A DNA stretch of 64,000 nucleotides from Rhizobium leguminosarum bv. trifolii WSM2297 (GCF_000271845.1 NZ_JH719393.1:1-64000), one strand, 5' to 3'; positions 8,801 to 17,683 are shown, numbered from the stretch's first letter. Notes: generated by a model not told the origin, from the sequence alone. Program-made: numbers and translations.

Positions 8801-11750
8801 CGGCTTCATAGTTGGCAAAATAGGGCCCGAGCACCGTGCCCACAGCAGTGAAGGCATAAGGCGATGTGTCGCTGTTGCCGTGCTTGAGGCTGATGTTGCC
8901 CATTCGCCCGATAACGAGGCAGCGCAGATTCTCGTTGGTAAACAGGGCCGGAGTAACAAGTGAAGTCAGAACGTCCATAGTCGCGAGCGCGACCGGGTCC
9001 GCCATAGGGGGCGAGTTAAGCAGCGCTTCGATAGGGCGGCCCCCGAGTTGTCGCCAAAGCCGCGCGTATTCCTGGCGCACCTGGCTCCTGGTCGGGTGGG
9101 ACGACCACGAAATGCCGACCCGGTGCAGGTAGTCGAGGCCGAATATGATGGCCTGATCGCTCCGACCCAGGCTCATGAAAAGGTCGACGCGCAGGCGCGT
9201 GACGCGGGCCAGATCGGCGAGGCTGGTGGCGCGGCTTGCCAATTCTGCGAGGCGGGCCTGCGCCTCCGCCAGTGCCCCGGTCAAGAATTCGCATTCGGCC
9301 CTGTGGAGTTCGAGGGCGAAAGCGAGTTCGTATCGGCGCTCCCAGGCATCGTTCGGTAGGTAAGCCGCACCCGTACCGGCATAGGCCAGCGCCGATTCGT
9401 ATGCAGCCGATGCCTTGGCGCGGCGAGTGGCAATCAGGTTCAAGTCCGCGAGTCGCTCGCGCTCTTCACCGGGCGCGATGAGCGCGCCGCCGCAGTTGAG
9501 CTGGCCGACAATCTCGAAAATATTCTCCTCGAGTGCCTGCGGCGGCGTATGGATCAGCAGGAGGCGGCCAATCGAAAGATGCGCTGCCGCCCGCTCATCT
9601 TTAGGGATCAGCCCATACGCGGCCTCCTGAACACGATCGTGCAGGAAGCGGTATGATGACCCCTCTTCAAGCAGCACGAGTCCGGCCCGCGCCGCGGCCC
9701 AAAAGGCTGCATGAACCGCGTCGCGATTTTCGCTCCTGATCAGAGCCAGGGTATCAACCGACGCGTGATTGCCGAGACACGCTAGCATGTTCAAGGCAGC
9801 CTGCGTGGTATCGGGCAGGCGCCGCAGCTTGCTTAGCATAAGATCCACGACGTTATCGGTATAGCCTTTGGCTCCTATGCGATCGAGATCCCAATCCCAG
9901 TGCGTCTTTGCGCGATTGAATTCGAGCAGGCCTTCGTCCGGCAGCGTGCTCAGGAACTGGAGCGCGAAGAAGGGATTGCCTCCGCTCTTCTTGTGCACTA
10001 GCCGCGCAAGCGGCTGGACACGCTTGCTTCCGCAATGAAGAGCGTCGGCCAGCATCCGGGTCAGATCTTCCAGCCTAAGCGGTGTCAGTACGGTTTCATG
10101 CACTTGGCCACCGGCCTGCCGGATCGCTGTCAGCCGGCGGATCAGCGGATGGGTGGACGATACTTCGTTGTCGCGATAGGCGCCAATGAGCAGCAGGTGA
10201 CGCATATCCTGCTGGGTGCACAAATCTTCAAGCAGATCGAGCGTTGCTGCGTCCAACCATTGGAGATCGTCTAGAAACAGCGTGAGCGGATGTTCTGCTG
10301 TTGCAAACACTCGCAGTAGGCGCCTGATGTTCAATTGGAAGCGGCGTTTGGCGTCCTGAGGCGGCAGGTCCGCAACCGCAGGAAGCCGGCCGATGAGAGA
10401 TTCAAGTTCCGGAATAAGCGTTACCATCAGCCGACCGCTCGCGCCCAGTTCTTCGGTCAAAGCAGCGCGCCAGGGCGCGAGTTCCGCTTCACTCTTGCCC
10501 AGCAGCACTCGGACGAGGCCTTGCAGGGCCTGCGCTACGCTCGCATAAGGAATGTGACGGTGGTTCTGGTCGAATTTGCCGGAGGCAAACAGCCCACGCG
10601 CCGGCACGAGCGCGCCGTGGAGCTCATTCACAACCATGGATTTGCCCACGCCGGCATGACCCGAAACCAGCACCAGCGTCGGCCCAGCGCCCGCGACGAC
10701 CCGGTCAAATGCGGAGGTTAGGGCGGCGATCTCGCGTTCGCGACCGTAGGGCCGCTCGGGAATCACCAGTCTGTCCGGCACATCGCGTGTCCCGAGCGGA
10801 AATTCTGCGATCCGCCCATATTTCTCGCTCTCGACGAGGGCACGTCGCAGATCCGCCTCTAGCCCGGCGGCCGTCTGGTAGCGTTCCTCTGCGTTCTTGG
10901 CGAGTAGCTTCATCACGATTGCCGAGATAACGCCTGGTAGCTCTCTTACACGCTCGGACGGCGGCACCGGTCGCCTGGCAACGTGGCAGTGCACCCATTC
11001 CATCGGCTCCGAGGCGGTGAAGGGCAACTGGCCGGTGATCATTTCGTAGAGCGTGATGCCGACGGCGTAGAGGTCACTACGCGAGTCCACCGACCGGTTC
11101 ATGCGGCCCGTTTGTTCGGGCGCCATGTATGCGAGGCTGCCAGCAATGACCTCAGGGGGCTCGGCGGCCTGACGCTCACGAGAAAGATGCGACGCCACTC
11201 CGAAGCCCGTGAGGCGGACCCGCCCTTCCGCCTCGTGCGCCAGTATATTCGCCGGCTTGATGTCCCTGTGAATGAGGCCGCATCCGTGAGCCTTGCCGAC
11301 TGCCGCCGCAATGTCCTTGGCAAGACGCAAAAAGACAGTGAGTTCGGCGGCCATGCCATGGCTATGCCGTTCCATCAACTGCGGGAGTGGCACGCCGCCG
11401 CAATCTTCGAGGACGAGCACGATACGACCATTTTCCGTTGTGAAATCCAGCGGTTTGGCTGCCCACTCCCGGTCGAGTTCGTCTTTCAGGCGATATTCGT
11501 GGGCCAGTCTATCGAGGCTGGTTCGACTGGGATGTTCGGCTGCAAGCTGCACCCTCAGAACGGCTTTTGATGCGCCGTTGACGCTCCGGATCAGCTCTCG
11601 TGTAAAGATGCGATCGCCGTCACTCCAGGAGGATTGTGGCTCGTCGTACCGAAGGTCAGTCGAAGTCTGCTGGCCGATGGAAGCGAAACCGCGCTTCCGT
11701 CCGAACATGTTCTTCCTGGTCTTCTGCGCATCTTTGACCGTGTCGTCCAT
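5802..11750 (-). CDS. Giant Ser/Thr kinase-like / AAA ATPase / GAF-PAS histidine kinase
   Basis: 1982 aa, soluble. Domain order with rough residues: protein-kinase fold about 40-310, ORC/MalT-type ATPase about 335-600 (Walker A GHAGVGKS near 364, Walker B LTLFLDD near 490), a long helical TPR-like region to about 1300, GAF about 1310-1475, two PAS domains about 1480-1730, HisKA (IAHEVRQP, phospho-His near 1768) and HATPase to the end (N box NLIMNANDAM, G2 GMGMGL). The kinase-like domain keeps HRDIKPAN, but the DFG position reads TGFG and the usual ATP-anchoring Lys strand reads VLRV, so it may be catalytically weak or dead. Start: ATG 11750 is chosen; ATG 11786 and 11801 are alternatives. The partner regulator lies just downstream. 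Confidence 0.9.
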   Translation of the reverse strand: MDDTVKDAQKTRKNMFGRKRGFASIGQQTSTDLRYDEPQSSWSDGDRIFTRELIRSVNGASKAVLRVQLAAEHPSRTSLDRLAHEYRLKDELDREWAAKPLDFTTENGRIVLVLEDCGGVPLPQLMERHSHGMAAELTVFLRLAKDIAAAVGKAHGCGLIHRDIKPANILAHEAEGRVRLTGFGVASHLSRERQAAEPPEVIAGSLAYMAPEQTGRMNRSVDSRSDLYAVGITLYEMITGQLPFTASEPMEWVHCHVARRPVPPSERVRELPGVISAIVMKLLAKNAEERYQTAAGLEADLRRALVESEKYGRIAEFPLGTRDVPDRLVIPERPYGREREIAALTSAFDRVVAGAGPTLVLVSGHAGVGKSMVVNELHGALVPARGLFASGKFDQNHRHIPYASVAQALQGLVRVLLGKSEAELAPWRAALTEELGASGRLMVTLIPELESLIGRLPAVADLPPQDAKRRFQLNIRRLLRVFATAEHPLTLFLDDLQWLDAATLDLLEDLCTQQDMRHLLLIGAYRDNEVSSTHPLIRRLTAIRQAGGQVHETVLTPLRLEDLTRMLADALHCGSKRVQPLARLVHKKSGGNPFFALQFLSTLPDEGLLEFNRAKTHWDWDLDRIGAKGYTDNVVDLMLSKLRRLPDTTQAALNMLACLGNHASVDTLALIRSENRDAVHAAFWAAARAGLVLLEEGSSYRFLHDRVQEAAYGLIPKDERAAAHLSIGRLLLIHTPPQALEENIFEIVGQLNCGGALIAPGEERERLADLNLIATRRAKASAAYESALAYAGTGAAYLPNDAWERRYELAFALELHRAECEFLTGALAEAQARLAELASRATSLADLARVTRLRVDLFMSLGRSDQAIIFGLDYLHRVGISWSSHPTRSQVRQEYARLWRQLGGRPIEALLNSPPMADPVALATMDVLTSLVTPALFTNENLRCLVIGRMGNISLKHGNSDTSPYAFTAVGTVLGPYFANYEAGFRFGLLGLDLTERPGMERLKARVYLAFGNLAKSSSRHVRTGRALAQRVFETAQQVGDLTYAVLSRNNLVTYLLAAGEPLSQVQRDAEAGLDFARQAGFGVAVGFISGQLQLIRTLRGLTPIFGCFNDERFDEQQFELKTDGKPGSCLYWIRKLQACVFAGDILTALSAAAKAESLLWMTPAIFERAEYHFYTGLSLASALPGSTTETALYRKAIRAHHRQLDTWAAHCPENFASRASLLGAEIARLGSRELHAERLYEQAIQLAHAHALPHDEAIAYERASAFYRARGFDQIARLYLQNARRCYLSWGADGKVRQLEEAYPQLRDGQSAPAATSTIEAPIEHLDLATVIKVSQAVSSEIVVEKLIDAVLRMAVEQAGAERGLLILSRGGEPRIAAEATIRGEAVLIELRNEAIAGVMPESVLNYVLRMREIVCLDDASAENAFAADPYIRHRAARSILCLPLINHAKLIGALYLENTLAGRVFAPGRIPVLKLIASQAASTLEITGLYRDLAEREARIGRLVEANIIGIFIRDIGGRIIEANEAFLQMVGYNRDELLAGQLLDKELTLPEWRERDAEAESELRVTGSVRPFEKAYRRKDGGHVPVMIGEASFEGAGSQAVAFVLDLSESKRAEERLRASETRFRTFVDHATDAFFLHTDDLTVIDVNRQACESLGYSREELIGMHPRVFDGAIDEKALATLVDRVDAGQPMSFETLHRRKDGTTFPVEVRVGKFRQEEQWFRLSLARDITDRRQAEDAIQLARAELAHVSRLTTMGELVASIAHEVRQPLTGLVSSGNACLRYLDADPRDIVSARRAIERMISDAFRASEVIDRIRAMAKKSPERRDRLNVNDIVSETIALVSTDLERSAVSLRTNLSDGLPPIVGDQVQIQQVILNLIMNANDAMAAMPKGARELVVSTEKAAPNTVLVAVRDSGPILDLAKIGDIFEAFYSTKPKGMGMGLTISRSIIEAHKGHLWATPNAPHGAIFQFTLPTEEK

Positions 11751-12474
11751 GGCACACCGCTCGCTTCGATGCTGCCCGCATACCATCTGAGGTGCCGGCA
11801 TCGCAGATCCAATCAAGCTTCACCGACTTTCCTCTCATGTCAACGAGCCTATGCTTCGGAATTGGCGCGGTCGCATCTCTGCGATCTTCCTCCGACGCAG
11901 GTTCCAGTGCATGTTGTCAAGGCCGTTCCGCGAAGAGGCAAAGCTGCTGCAATGCGGTTTCATGGTTTAAGAGGCGCCGCGCCGGCAGGGGTGAGGGTCT
12001 TACGGTCAAGCAAAACGCCGGCGCGGCAAGTCGGCCCGGGTTGGGAGGGCGTTTCTTTTTGGGCCGTTGCAACATTAACTCTGCGTGGAGTACCGTAGCT
12101 ATTATGCCGAAGTATATTTGTTTAGCCGTTTCGCCCGATTTCCTAAACCAGACCAATTACGCCGGATGTATCAGGTCGCCCTTCTTTGTGCTGATCACCC
12201 GAATCGAGCATTCACTGCCGGCGGATACCATTCGAGGCTATCCGGCAGCGAGCGGCGCAACCTCTTTAAGTCTGCACGAAAGTCCGGCGAATTACCTCAA
12301 CATAATCGAGCCGGCTGCAATGAGGGTCGGATCGCGCCACGGGCGATGCAGGAGAGTTTCAACTCTCAGAACGACGCTCGATCGCCGCCCTATGTTGATC
12401 CAACGCGGGCGAGATGATGGCAAGACAGTTCGATGAAGCCGAGCACAGCGCCAACGCCAGTTAGGGCTTTTGCA

Positions 12475-12709
12475 CGTCGACATGGAGGTGCGGTAAGAAA
12501 GCGCCGCTTCCATGTCGGGCAGCACGGCGCCATTCGCCCATGGCTGCGGATTGTGGGCCATGGCATTGGAAGAGGACCAGAACATGGGCCGCAGCGCAAT
12601 GACCTCGCCGAGTGCTGCCTGATTGCCGCGGAAGGCGTCGCCGCCGGTCGCCCGCAGCGCCTTTGCAAACAGCCCCCGCGATAAAGTCGGCCAGGTCAGC
12701 AGCCGGATC
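12475..12709 (-). pseudogene. Relic of 4-hydroxyphenylacetate 3-monooxygenase (HpaB family)
   Basis: Two minus-strand frames together read like the C-terminal region of HpaB-type hydroxylases. One frame has ADLADFIAGAV (around 12709-12670). After a frameshift the next frame has ATGGDAFRGNQAALGEVIAL, then a Met-Phe-Trp segment and NPQPWANGAVLP, ending at LSYRTSMST (12475). Neither end of the gene is present. The intact family hydroxylates 4-hydroxyphenylacetate using reduced flavin. Recognition is from memory of the family. Confidence 0.6.
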
Positions 12710-13030
12710 AAGGCATTTGTCCTTCACGTCATGTTGGATCGACCGGATAATCCGATACGCTTCAAGCGTCTCAAGAGATACGCTCCCTCTCAAGAGGGGA
12801 GCCGCGCAGAAGGGGTTGGAGAAGGAGTTGACCATTGCCCTCTGCGCGGCCCGAACCCCGTGGAGGGGGTAGATCGCGAAAAGCGCAGGGCAACGCTTTC
12901 CAACGATCCGAGTAGTTAACTACAATGGGAGGCGGCGGTTCCTGTACTGTGACGCACCAACCGTTTCGCCCTTAGGGGCGGTCGGGCTCGGTGGACCGCA
13001 CGGCCGCTGCGAACAGGGGGTGCAGCAGCA

Positions 13031-13043
13031 GTATAAGAGACAG
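13031..13043 (+). other. 13-base match to the Tn5 mosaic end
   Basis: GTATAAGAGACAG equals the last 13 bases of the 19-bp Tn5 mosaic end used in tagmentation adapters. It sits in a gene-less stretch and could be chance, an adapter left in the assembly, or a genuine transposon trace. Confidence 0.4.
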
Positions 13044-13414
13044 ATCCATGCGGCCCGTGGGGTCAGTTCAGGTTGGCGGGGCTAGTTTGTTCAGACGGAA
13101 AGGCGGCTGCGCCATAGTTGCTGAGGAGCGGACCGAAGCGCATCCTTGCACCAAACCGCCGCCGCAACAAAAGTTCTGGCGCCGCGACTTTTCGCGTCAA
13201 AATCACCGGGGCTGCCGGCGGTAACGTGTTTCGGTTTCTTTTTGCAAGAGGAGCCGTCGCTCCTCCATAAATTTGCTGCAAAGTTCTAAAGAACCTGCGC
13301 CGCACGGTATGCCTAAATAATTGATAAGCATGTTCGACCAGGACGGTCGATTCCTATCAAAGGCAGGCATCGCTGCGTTCCGCTATGGGGCGGCCATTTT
13401 GATATCGAAGACTA

Positions 13415-14277
13415 GGCTGTGGTGACAAATTAACTATTTGAGCCACAGCATGATGCTTGCAAGCTTGATGAAACCGAGGAAATTGGCGGCGAGTTTGTCA
13501 TAGCGTGTGGCGAGGCGTCGCCACTGTTTGAGCTTGGCGACGAAACTCTCGATGCCCCAGCGCTGCTTGTAGGCAATGCGATCATAGGCATGCTGGTGCT
13601 TTCGATGGCGTCGCGGCGGAATGACCGGTTCACCGCCCTGATCAAGGATGATGTCGTGCAGGCTGTCGGCATCATAGGCGCGGTCCGCGAGCACTTGTTT
13701 GGCTGGCAGTCCCCGAACGAGGTCGCAAGCCGGAGCCATGTCGTTCTGCTGCCCTGGGCCGAGATGGAAACGAACCGGCAGCCCGAGGGCATCTACTACA
13801 GCATGGATTTTGCTGCCAAATCCGCCACGAGAGCGGCCGAGAGCCTGGGCTTGCGGTCCCCCCTTTTGCGGCGTCCGCCAGCCGCTTGCGCCTGCGCTCG
13901 GATCACGGTGGCATCGATGGACAGCCATTCCATATCCGGCTCGGCAGCCACCGCTTCGAACACCTGGTCGAATACACCTTGATCGATCCAGCGGTAATAA
14001 CGCCGTTTGACTGTCTGATACGGGCCGAAACGGTCCGCGGGCAGGTCGCGCCAACGTGCACCGGAGCGCGCCAGCCACAAGATCGCATCGAAGAACCGCC
14101 GTCCGTCGCTGCGTGGACCCCGCTTGCCTCTGCGACCACCCGGCACGAACGGCTTCAACCGTTCCCACTGATCATCCCTGAGAACTTCACCATCCATCGC
14201 TGAACTTCCAAAAGTCAGCGTTGAATCTGATTTGCTCCTCAAACGGAATCCCAACTCGTTAAATCGTCACCACAGCC
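13415..14277 (-). mobile_element. Complete IS5-family insertion sequence (about 863 bp)
   Basis: The element is bounded by 20-bp imperfect terminal inverted repeats: GGCTGTGGTGAC(A/G)A(A/T)TTAAC at 13415-13434 and its inverse at 14258-14277, with two mismatches. Both sides show the dinucleotide TA, within CTAG, consistent with a short target duplication. The interior is filled by one transposase gene in two overlapping frames, the arrangement seen in the IS427 group of the IS5 family. Confidence 0.88.
13434..14197 (-). CDS. IS5-family transposase, two frames joined by -1 frameshift
   Basis: The first frame (from 14197) starts MDGEVLRDDQWERLKPFVPG and holds the N-terminal domain and the first catalytic Asp (SIDATVIRA). 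The second frame (to 13434) holds the second Asp (VLADRAYDAD) and the Glu region (RWGIESFVAKLKQWRR). On the coding strand the frames overlap at a run of four A then six G (near 13860), and the second frame is in -1 register to the first. This is consistent with the programmed frameshifting known for IS427-group elements rather than decay. It acts in DNA transposition on the terminal repeats at 13415-13434 and 14258-14277. Confidence 0.85.
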
Positions 14278-14402
14278 TAGATCTTTGAAATACGGCTTTG
14301 CGCCCTTCAGTACTCACAGAAGCGGCTGCTCGAAAGCGGATTGCCGAGGCCGCATGCTTGCGCCAATAGCGGCCAATTGGGGAATTGGCACGAAGGGTTT
14401 TC

Positions 14403-15389
14403 TCAGCTTACCCGCGTCATGACAGGTGGAATTCCGAACTGTGCCTTGAAGGCGCGGCTGAACGCGGCCTCCGACTCATAACCGACGCGGCGGGCCACCT
14501 CGCTCACCCGTGCATCGGAGCGCCTGAGCATGTCGCTTGCCAGCAGCAGGCGCCAGCGGGTCTGGTAGTGGAGTGGCCCCGCCCCGACCAATGTCGAGAA
14601 GCGCTCGGCGAAATTTGATCGCGACATCCCTGCTATGGCGGCCAGTTCTGCCACGAGTCTGCGACGGAAAGGCTCGTCGTGAATGGCTTTCAGCGCCCGG
14701 CTGATGCGGGCATCCGCAAGTGCAGCGAGCCAGCCCTTTTCCTCCGGTGGCGCGGTTCGGACCCAGATGCGCATCGCGCGGATGACGAGTACATCGATGA
14801 GCCGCGAGATCATGATTGCCGCGCCCGGATGTGGCGCCTGGGCCTCGGAAAGAAGCGAGTTGGCCAGGACCTTGAGCCATTCTTGGTCCTCTCCTTTGGT
14901 CGATCCCTGAATATGGATCACCGAGGGAAGAACGGCGAGCATCGAGGGCATATTGTCGCCCTCGAAGCGAAAGGCGCCGGTCACCAGGCGGGTGACGGGC
15001 CCATTGCCTTCGAGGCGGATCGAAAGGCTGTCGTCGCGCAACTGCGCCTCCAGCAGCTTACGAGCCTCAATTGGCTTCACACCCGGCGTGCCGATCGCAT
15101 GCCCCGTTCCTTGGAGCATGACGAGCAGGTCGCCGGCCACGGCATGAACCGCCTTTCCATCGCTCGCCGTGAGCCAGAGTTCGCCTTCCGAGACGACATG
15201 GAAATAACCTGAACCGTTGCCGAGCCTCAGCCCCCATGGCGCATGGAGCTCCGCCGAGAAAATGAGTTCGCCGCGCAGGCGAATGAGCGTGAGGATCTGT
15301 GACAGAAAGTCCGCCCGCGACGCCATCATCGGGAATTGGCTTTCGGACGCCAGAGCAAGAGATTGAGAGACGTGATCATGGCCGGTCAT
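14403..15389 (-). CDS. AraC-family regulator (cupin_6 subfamily)
   Basis: 328 aa. The N-terminal cupin-like sensor (about 20-200) contains the segment GELWLTASDGKAVHAVAGDL. The C-terminal AraC domain (about 220-325) has two HTH segments (LAAIAGMSRSNFAERFSTLV and VSEVARRVGYESEAAFSRAF). The start at ATG 15389 matches the usual family N-terminus; the frame is open further upstream without family sequence. It is divergent from the alpha/beta hydrolase and MFS genes at 15543-17674, its likely targets. It is a clear paralogue in architecture of the AraC genes at 28465, 32722 and 40083. Confidence 0.9.
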   Translation of the reverse strand: MTGHDHVSQSLALASESQFPMMASRADFLSQILTLIRLRGELIFSAELHAPWGLRLGNGSGYFHVVSEGELWLTASDGKAVHAVAGDLLVMLQGTGHAIGTPGVKPIEARKLLEAQLRDDSLSIRLEGNGPVTRLVTGAFRFEGDNMPSMLAVLPSVIHIQGSTKGEDQEWLKVLANSLLSEAQAPHPGAAIMISRLIDVLVIRAMRIWVRTAPPEEKGWLAALADARISRALKAIHDEPFRRRLVAELAAIAGMSRSNFAERFSTLVGAGPLHYQTRWRLLLASDMLRRSDARVSEVARRVGYESEAAFSRAFKAQFGIPPVMTRVS

Positions 15390-15542
15390 GCGGGCTGCCT
15401 CTATGTTGTAGTCATCGCTTGAAGCGAAAATGCAATCAAAACCAGACGATACGGAGAGTTTCAGTCCACGGTGCCGCATCCGGCACCGCGGGAATTGATA
15501 TTGCCGGTCGTCCAGAACTTAGCACAACATATGGAGATGGAA

Positions 15543-16285
15543 ATGAAAACTATTCTGTCAACGCTCATGCTCAGCGCCGCTGTTCTCGGTGCCGCTCCCG
15601 TCCTCGCACAGCCGACGAAGAACATCGTCCTCGTCCACGGCGCGTTTGCAAGCGAGACCAGTTGGGACAAGGTCGCCGCCATCCTGGGCGCCAAGGGCTA
15701 TCATGTCATACAGGTCGCCAACCCGCTCACTTCGCTCCCGACGACGTCGCCGCCACCAAGGCCGCGCTCGATGCCCAGGACGGCCCGACCGTGCTGGTCG
15801 CCCATTCCTGGGGTGGCGTGGTGATCGGCGAGGCCGGTGACGTCGCAAAGGTCAAGTCGCTGGTCTACGTGTCGGCTTTCGGCCCGGACAGGGGTGAATC
15901 GCTTAGGAAGCTGCTGGCCGCCCGCCAGCCGAGCGAAGGTGCCAAGGCCATCCGCCCGAACGACAAGGGCGGCCTGATCGTCGATCCCGCCGCCTTCGCG
16001 AACGCCTTCGCCGGCGATCTTCCCCAGGCCGAAGCCGAGGCGCTGGCTGAGAAGCAGTTGCCATCGAACCCCGCCAATTTCGAGGCCGTGGCGCAAGTGG
16101 CCGCCTGGCACCATAAGCCGAACTTCTATGTCGTGACGACTAATGACCTCACCATCCCGGCCGACGCCCAGCGCTTCTTCGCCGGCCGCATGAAAGCCGA
16201 AGTCACCGAGATCGCCGCCAGCCATGCCGGACTGATCTCGAAGGCAGAGGGCGTCGCCGGGGTGATCGAGGAGGCGGCGCGCTGA
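15543..16285 (+). pseudogene. Secreted alpha/beta hydrolase, frameshifted
   Basis: The first frame gives a signal peptide (MKTILSTLMLSAAVLGAAPVLAQ) and the fold start NIVLVHGAFASETSW, then breaks near 15736. The second frame continues with DDVAATKAALDAQ, the nucleophile motif VAHSWGGVV (Ser) and the C-terminal His region (ASHAGLISKAEGV). One missing base in the ctcccgacgac segment accounts for the break, since inserting a single G would restore PLTSLADDVAAT. The start has GGAG six bases upstream. The intact protein would be a periplasmic esterase or epoxide-hydrolase-like enzyme of about 245 aa. It may be a true pseudogene or a sequencing error. It lies between the AraC regulator and the MFS gene. 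Confidence 0.8.
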
Positions 16286-16462
16286 GCCTCGGTTGGCCGT
16301 CTCTGACATGCTGTCGCGCTACCTCTGAATTTCTTTCAAGTTGTGAGAACGCGGCCTGGCTACTGCGACCAGGCCGGACGTGACATCCATGTCCTCGAGC
16401 AACACGCCGGTATGAGTTCCACCAACGAATTCACCCATTCCGTTCCCAAAAGGACCACCGAA

Positions 16463-17674
16463 ATGTCCATCACCTCAGAAACTCGCGGCTTCGTTCCCGC
16501 CACATCCGATACCACCGCCCGTTCCCAGAAGCTGACGCTGCTCGCGCTCGCGCTTGGCAGCTTCTCGATCGGCACGTCGGAGTTTGCCAGCATGGGTATC
16601 ATCCAGCTGTTCTCCGACAGCCTTGGCATCAGCATTCCCGATGCGACCAACGCGATTACGGGTTACGCCTTCGGCGTCGTCCTCGGCGCGCCGCTGGTTA
16701 CGCTCGCCGCCGCCCGGCTCAACCGTCGCATGCTTCTGCTCTTGCTCATGGGCCTGTTCATCGCCGGCAATGTGCTTTCGGCCATAGCCTCCAACCTAGG
16801 GTTCCTGATGCTGGTGCGCTTCATAAGCGGCCTACCTCAAGGTGCTTATTTCGGCGCCGGCGCCGTGGTCGCATCCTACATCGTCGGACCCGGACAGGCA
16901 GGCAAGGCTTTCGCCATCGTCATGAGCGGCCTGACGGTCGCAACCATCGTCGGCTCGCCGCTTGCCACCTTCCTCGGTCAGACCATTGGCTGGCGCGAAA
17001 CCTATCTCGCAGTCGCAGCCTTCTCGCTGCTCGCCTTCGGTGCCATCTGGCATTGGGTGCCGCGCACCAAGGCGCTTGACGGTGTCCCGGTCATCCAGGA
17101 GCTGTCGTCGCTCCGCAAGGGCTCGGTCTGGGGCGTCATGCTCGTTGCCGCCCTCGGTGTCGCCAGCATCTTCGCGGTCTACAGTTTCATCGCGCCCATG
17201 GTCACCGACACCGTCCGCCTGGCCCCGGAAATGATCCCGGTCGCTCTGACCCTGTTCGGCATCGGCATGACGGTTGGCAATGTCTATGGCGGCAAGCTCG
17301 CCGACCTCCATCAGGCTCGTGGCATCGCCATCGGCTTCGGCAGCGCGCTGCTGATCATGGCCGTCCTGGCCGTCGGCGGTGCCAATCCCTGGATCTTCTT
17401 CCCGTCCATGTTCGGTGTGGGCGCCGCAATGATGGCGGCGATCCCGACCATTCAGGTTCGCTTGACCAACTTCGCTCCGGAAGCTCCGAGCCTGATGGGC
17501 GCGATGAACCTCGCCTCGCTCAATGTCGCCAATGCCGTTGGCGCTGCGGCGGGTGGTGCCACGATCGCGGCGGGTTACGGCCTCCTCGCGGCCGTCTGGG
17601 CCGGCTTCGCCCTCACGCTGGCAGGTTTGATAATCTTTGGGCTCACGATGATGCAGAAGGCGAGGGCCGCCTAG
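16463..17674 (+). CDS. MFS transporter, DHA1-type drug/metabolite exporter
   Basis: 403 aa with twelve predicted membrane helices. The N-terminal half starts LTLLALALGSFSIGTSEF and carries the loop 2-3 motif region with AARLNRRMLLLLLMG. This resembles AraJ/CmlA-type DHA1 exporters (GTSEFASMGIIQLFSDSLGI). The ATG at 16463 is preceded by AAAGGA; upstream in-frame Met codons give a non-membrane extension and are unlikely. It lies 177 bases after the hydrolase pseudogene and is probably controlled by the divergent AraC gene. The stop codon lies within a perfect palindrome at 17662-17683. Likely an inner-membrane efflux pump of unknown substrate. Confidence 0.88.
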   Translation: MSITSETRGFVPATSDTTARSQKLTLLALALGSFSIGTSEFASMGIIQLFSDSLGISIPDATNAITGYAFGVVLGAPLVTLAAARLNRRMLLLLLMGLFIAGNVLSAIASNLGFLMLVRFISGLPQGAYFGAGAVVASYIVGPGQAGKAFAIVMSGLTVATIVGSPLATFLGQTIGWRETYLAVAAFSLLAFGAIWHWVPRTKALDGVPVIQELSSLRKGSVWGVMLVAALGVASIFAVYSFIAPMVTDTVRLAPEMIPVALTLFGIGMTVGNVYGGKLADLHQARGIAIGFGSALLIMAVLAVGGANPWIFFPSMFGVGAAMMAAIPTIQVRLTNFAPEAPSLMGAMNLASLNVANAVGAAAGGATIAAGYGLLAAVWAGFALTLAGLIIFGLTMMQKARAA

Positions 17675-17683
17675 GCGGCCCTC
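17662..17683 (+). repeat. Perfect 22-bp palindrome spanning the MFS stop codon
   Basis: GAGGGCCGCCT followed by its exact inverse AGGCGGCCCTC. The TAG stop (17672-17674) lies at the centre. No T-run follows, so it could be a factor-dependent 3' stabilising hairpin rather than an intrinsic terminator. Confidence 0.7.

Larger units (their letters stand above)
11751..13414. other. Long decayed intergenic region
   Basis: No intact gene is supported. The stretch contains a perfect 11-bp inverted repeat (11976-11986 and 12017-12027, GCCGCGCCGGC) around a 30-base spacer, a relic of a flavin-dependent hydroxylase at 12475-12709, a 13-base match to the Tn5 mosaic end at 13031-13043, and a 12-base match to an IS3-like end at 13059-13070. 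Short reading frames across it lack ribosome-binding sites and family-like sequence. Confidence 0.6.

Noticed and set aside
13059..13070. 12-base match to the IS3-like end at 428-474
   Set aside because: Too short and isolated to call a mobile element; mentioned only as a possible trace.
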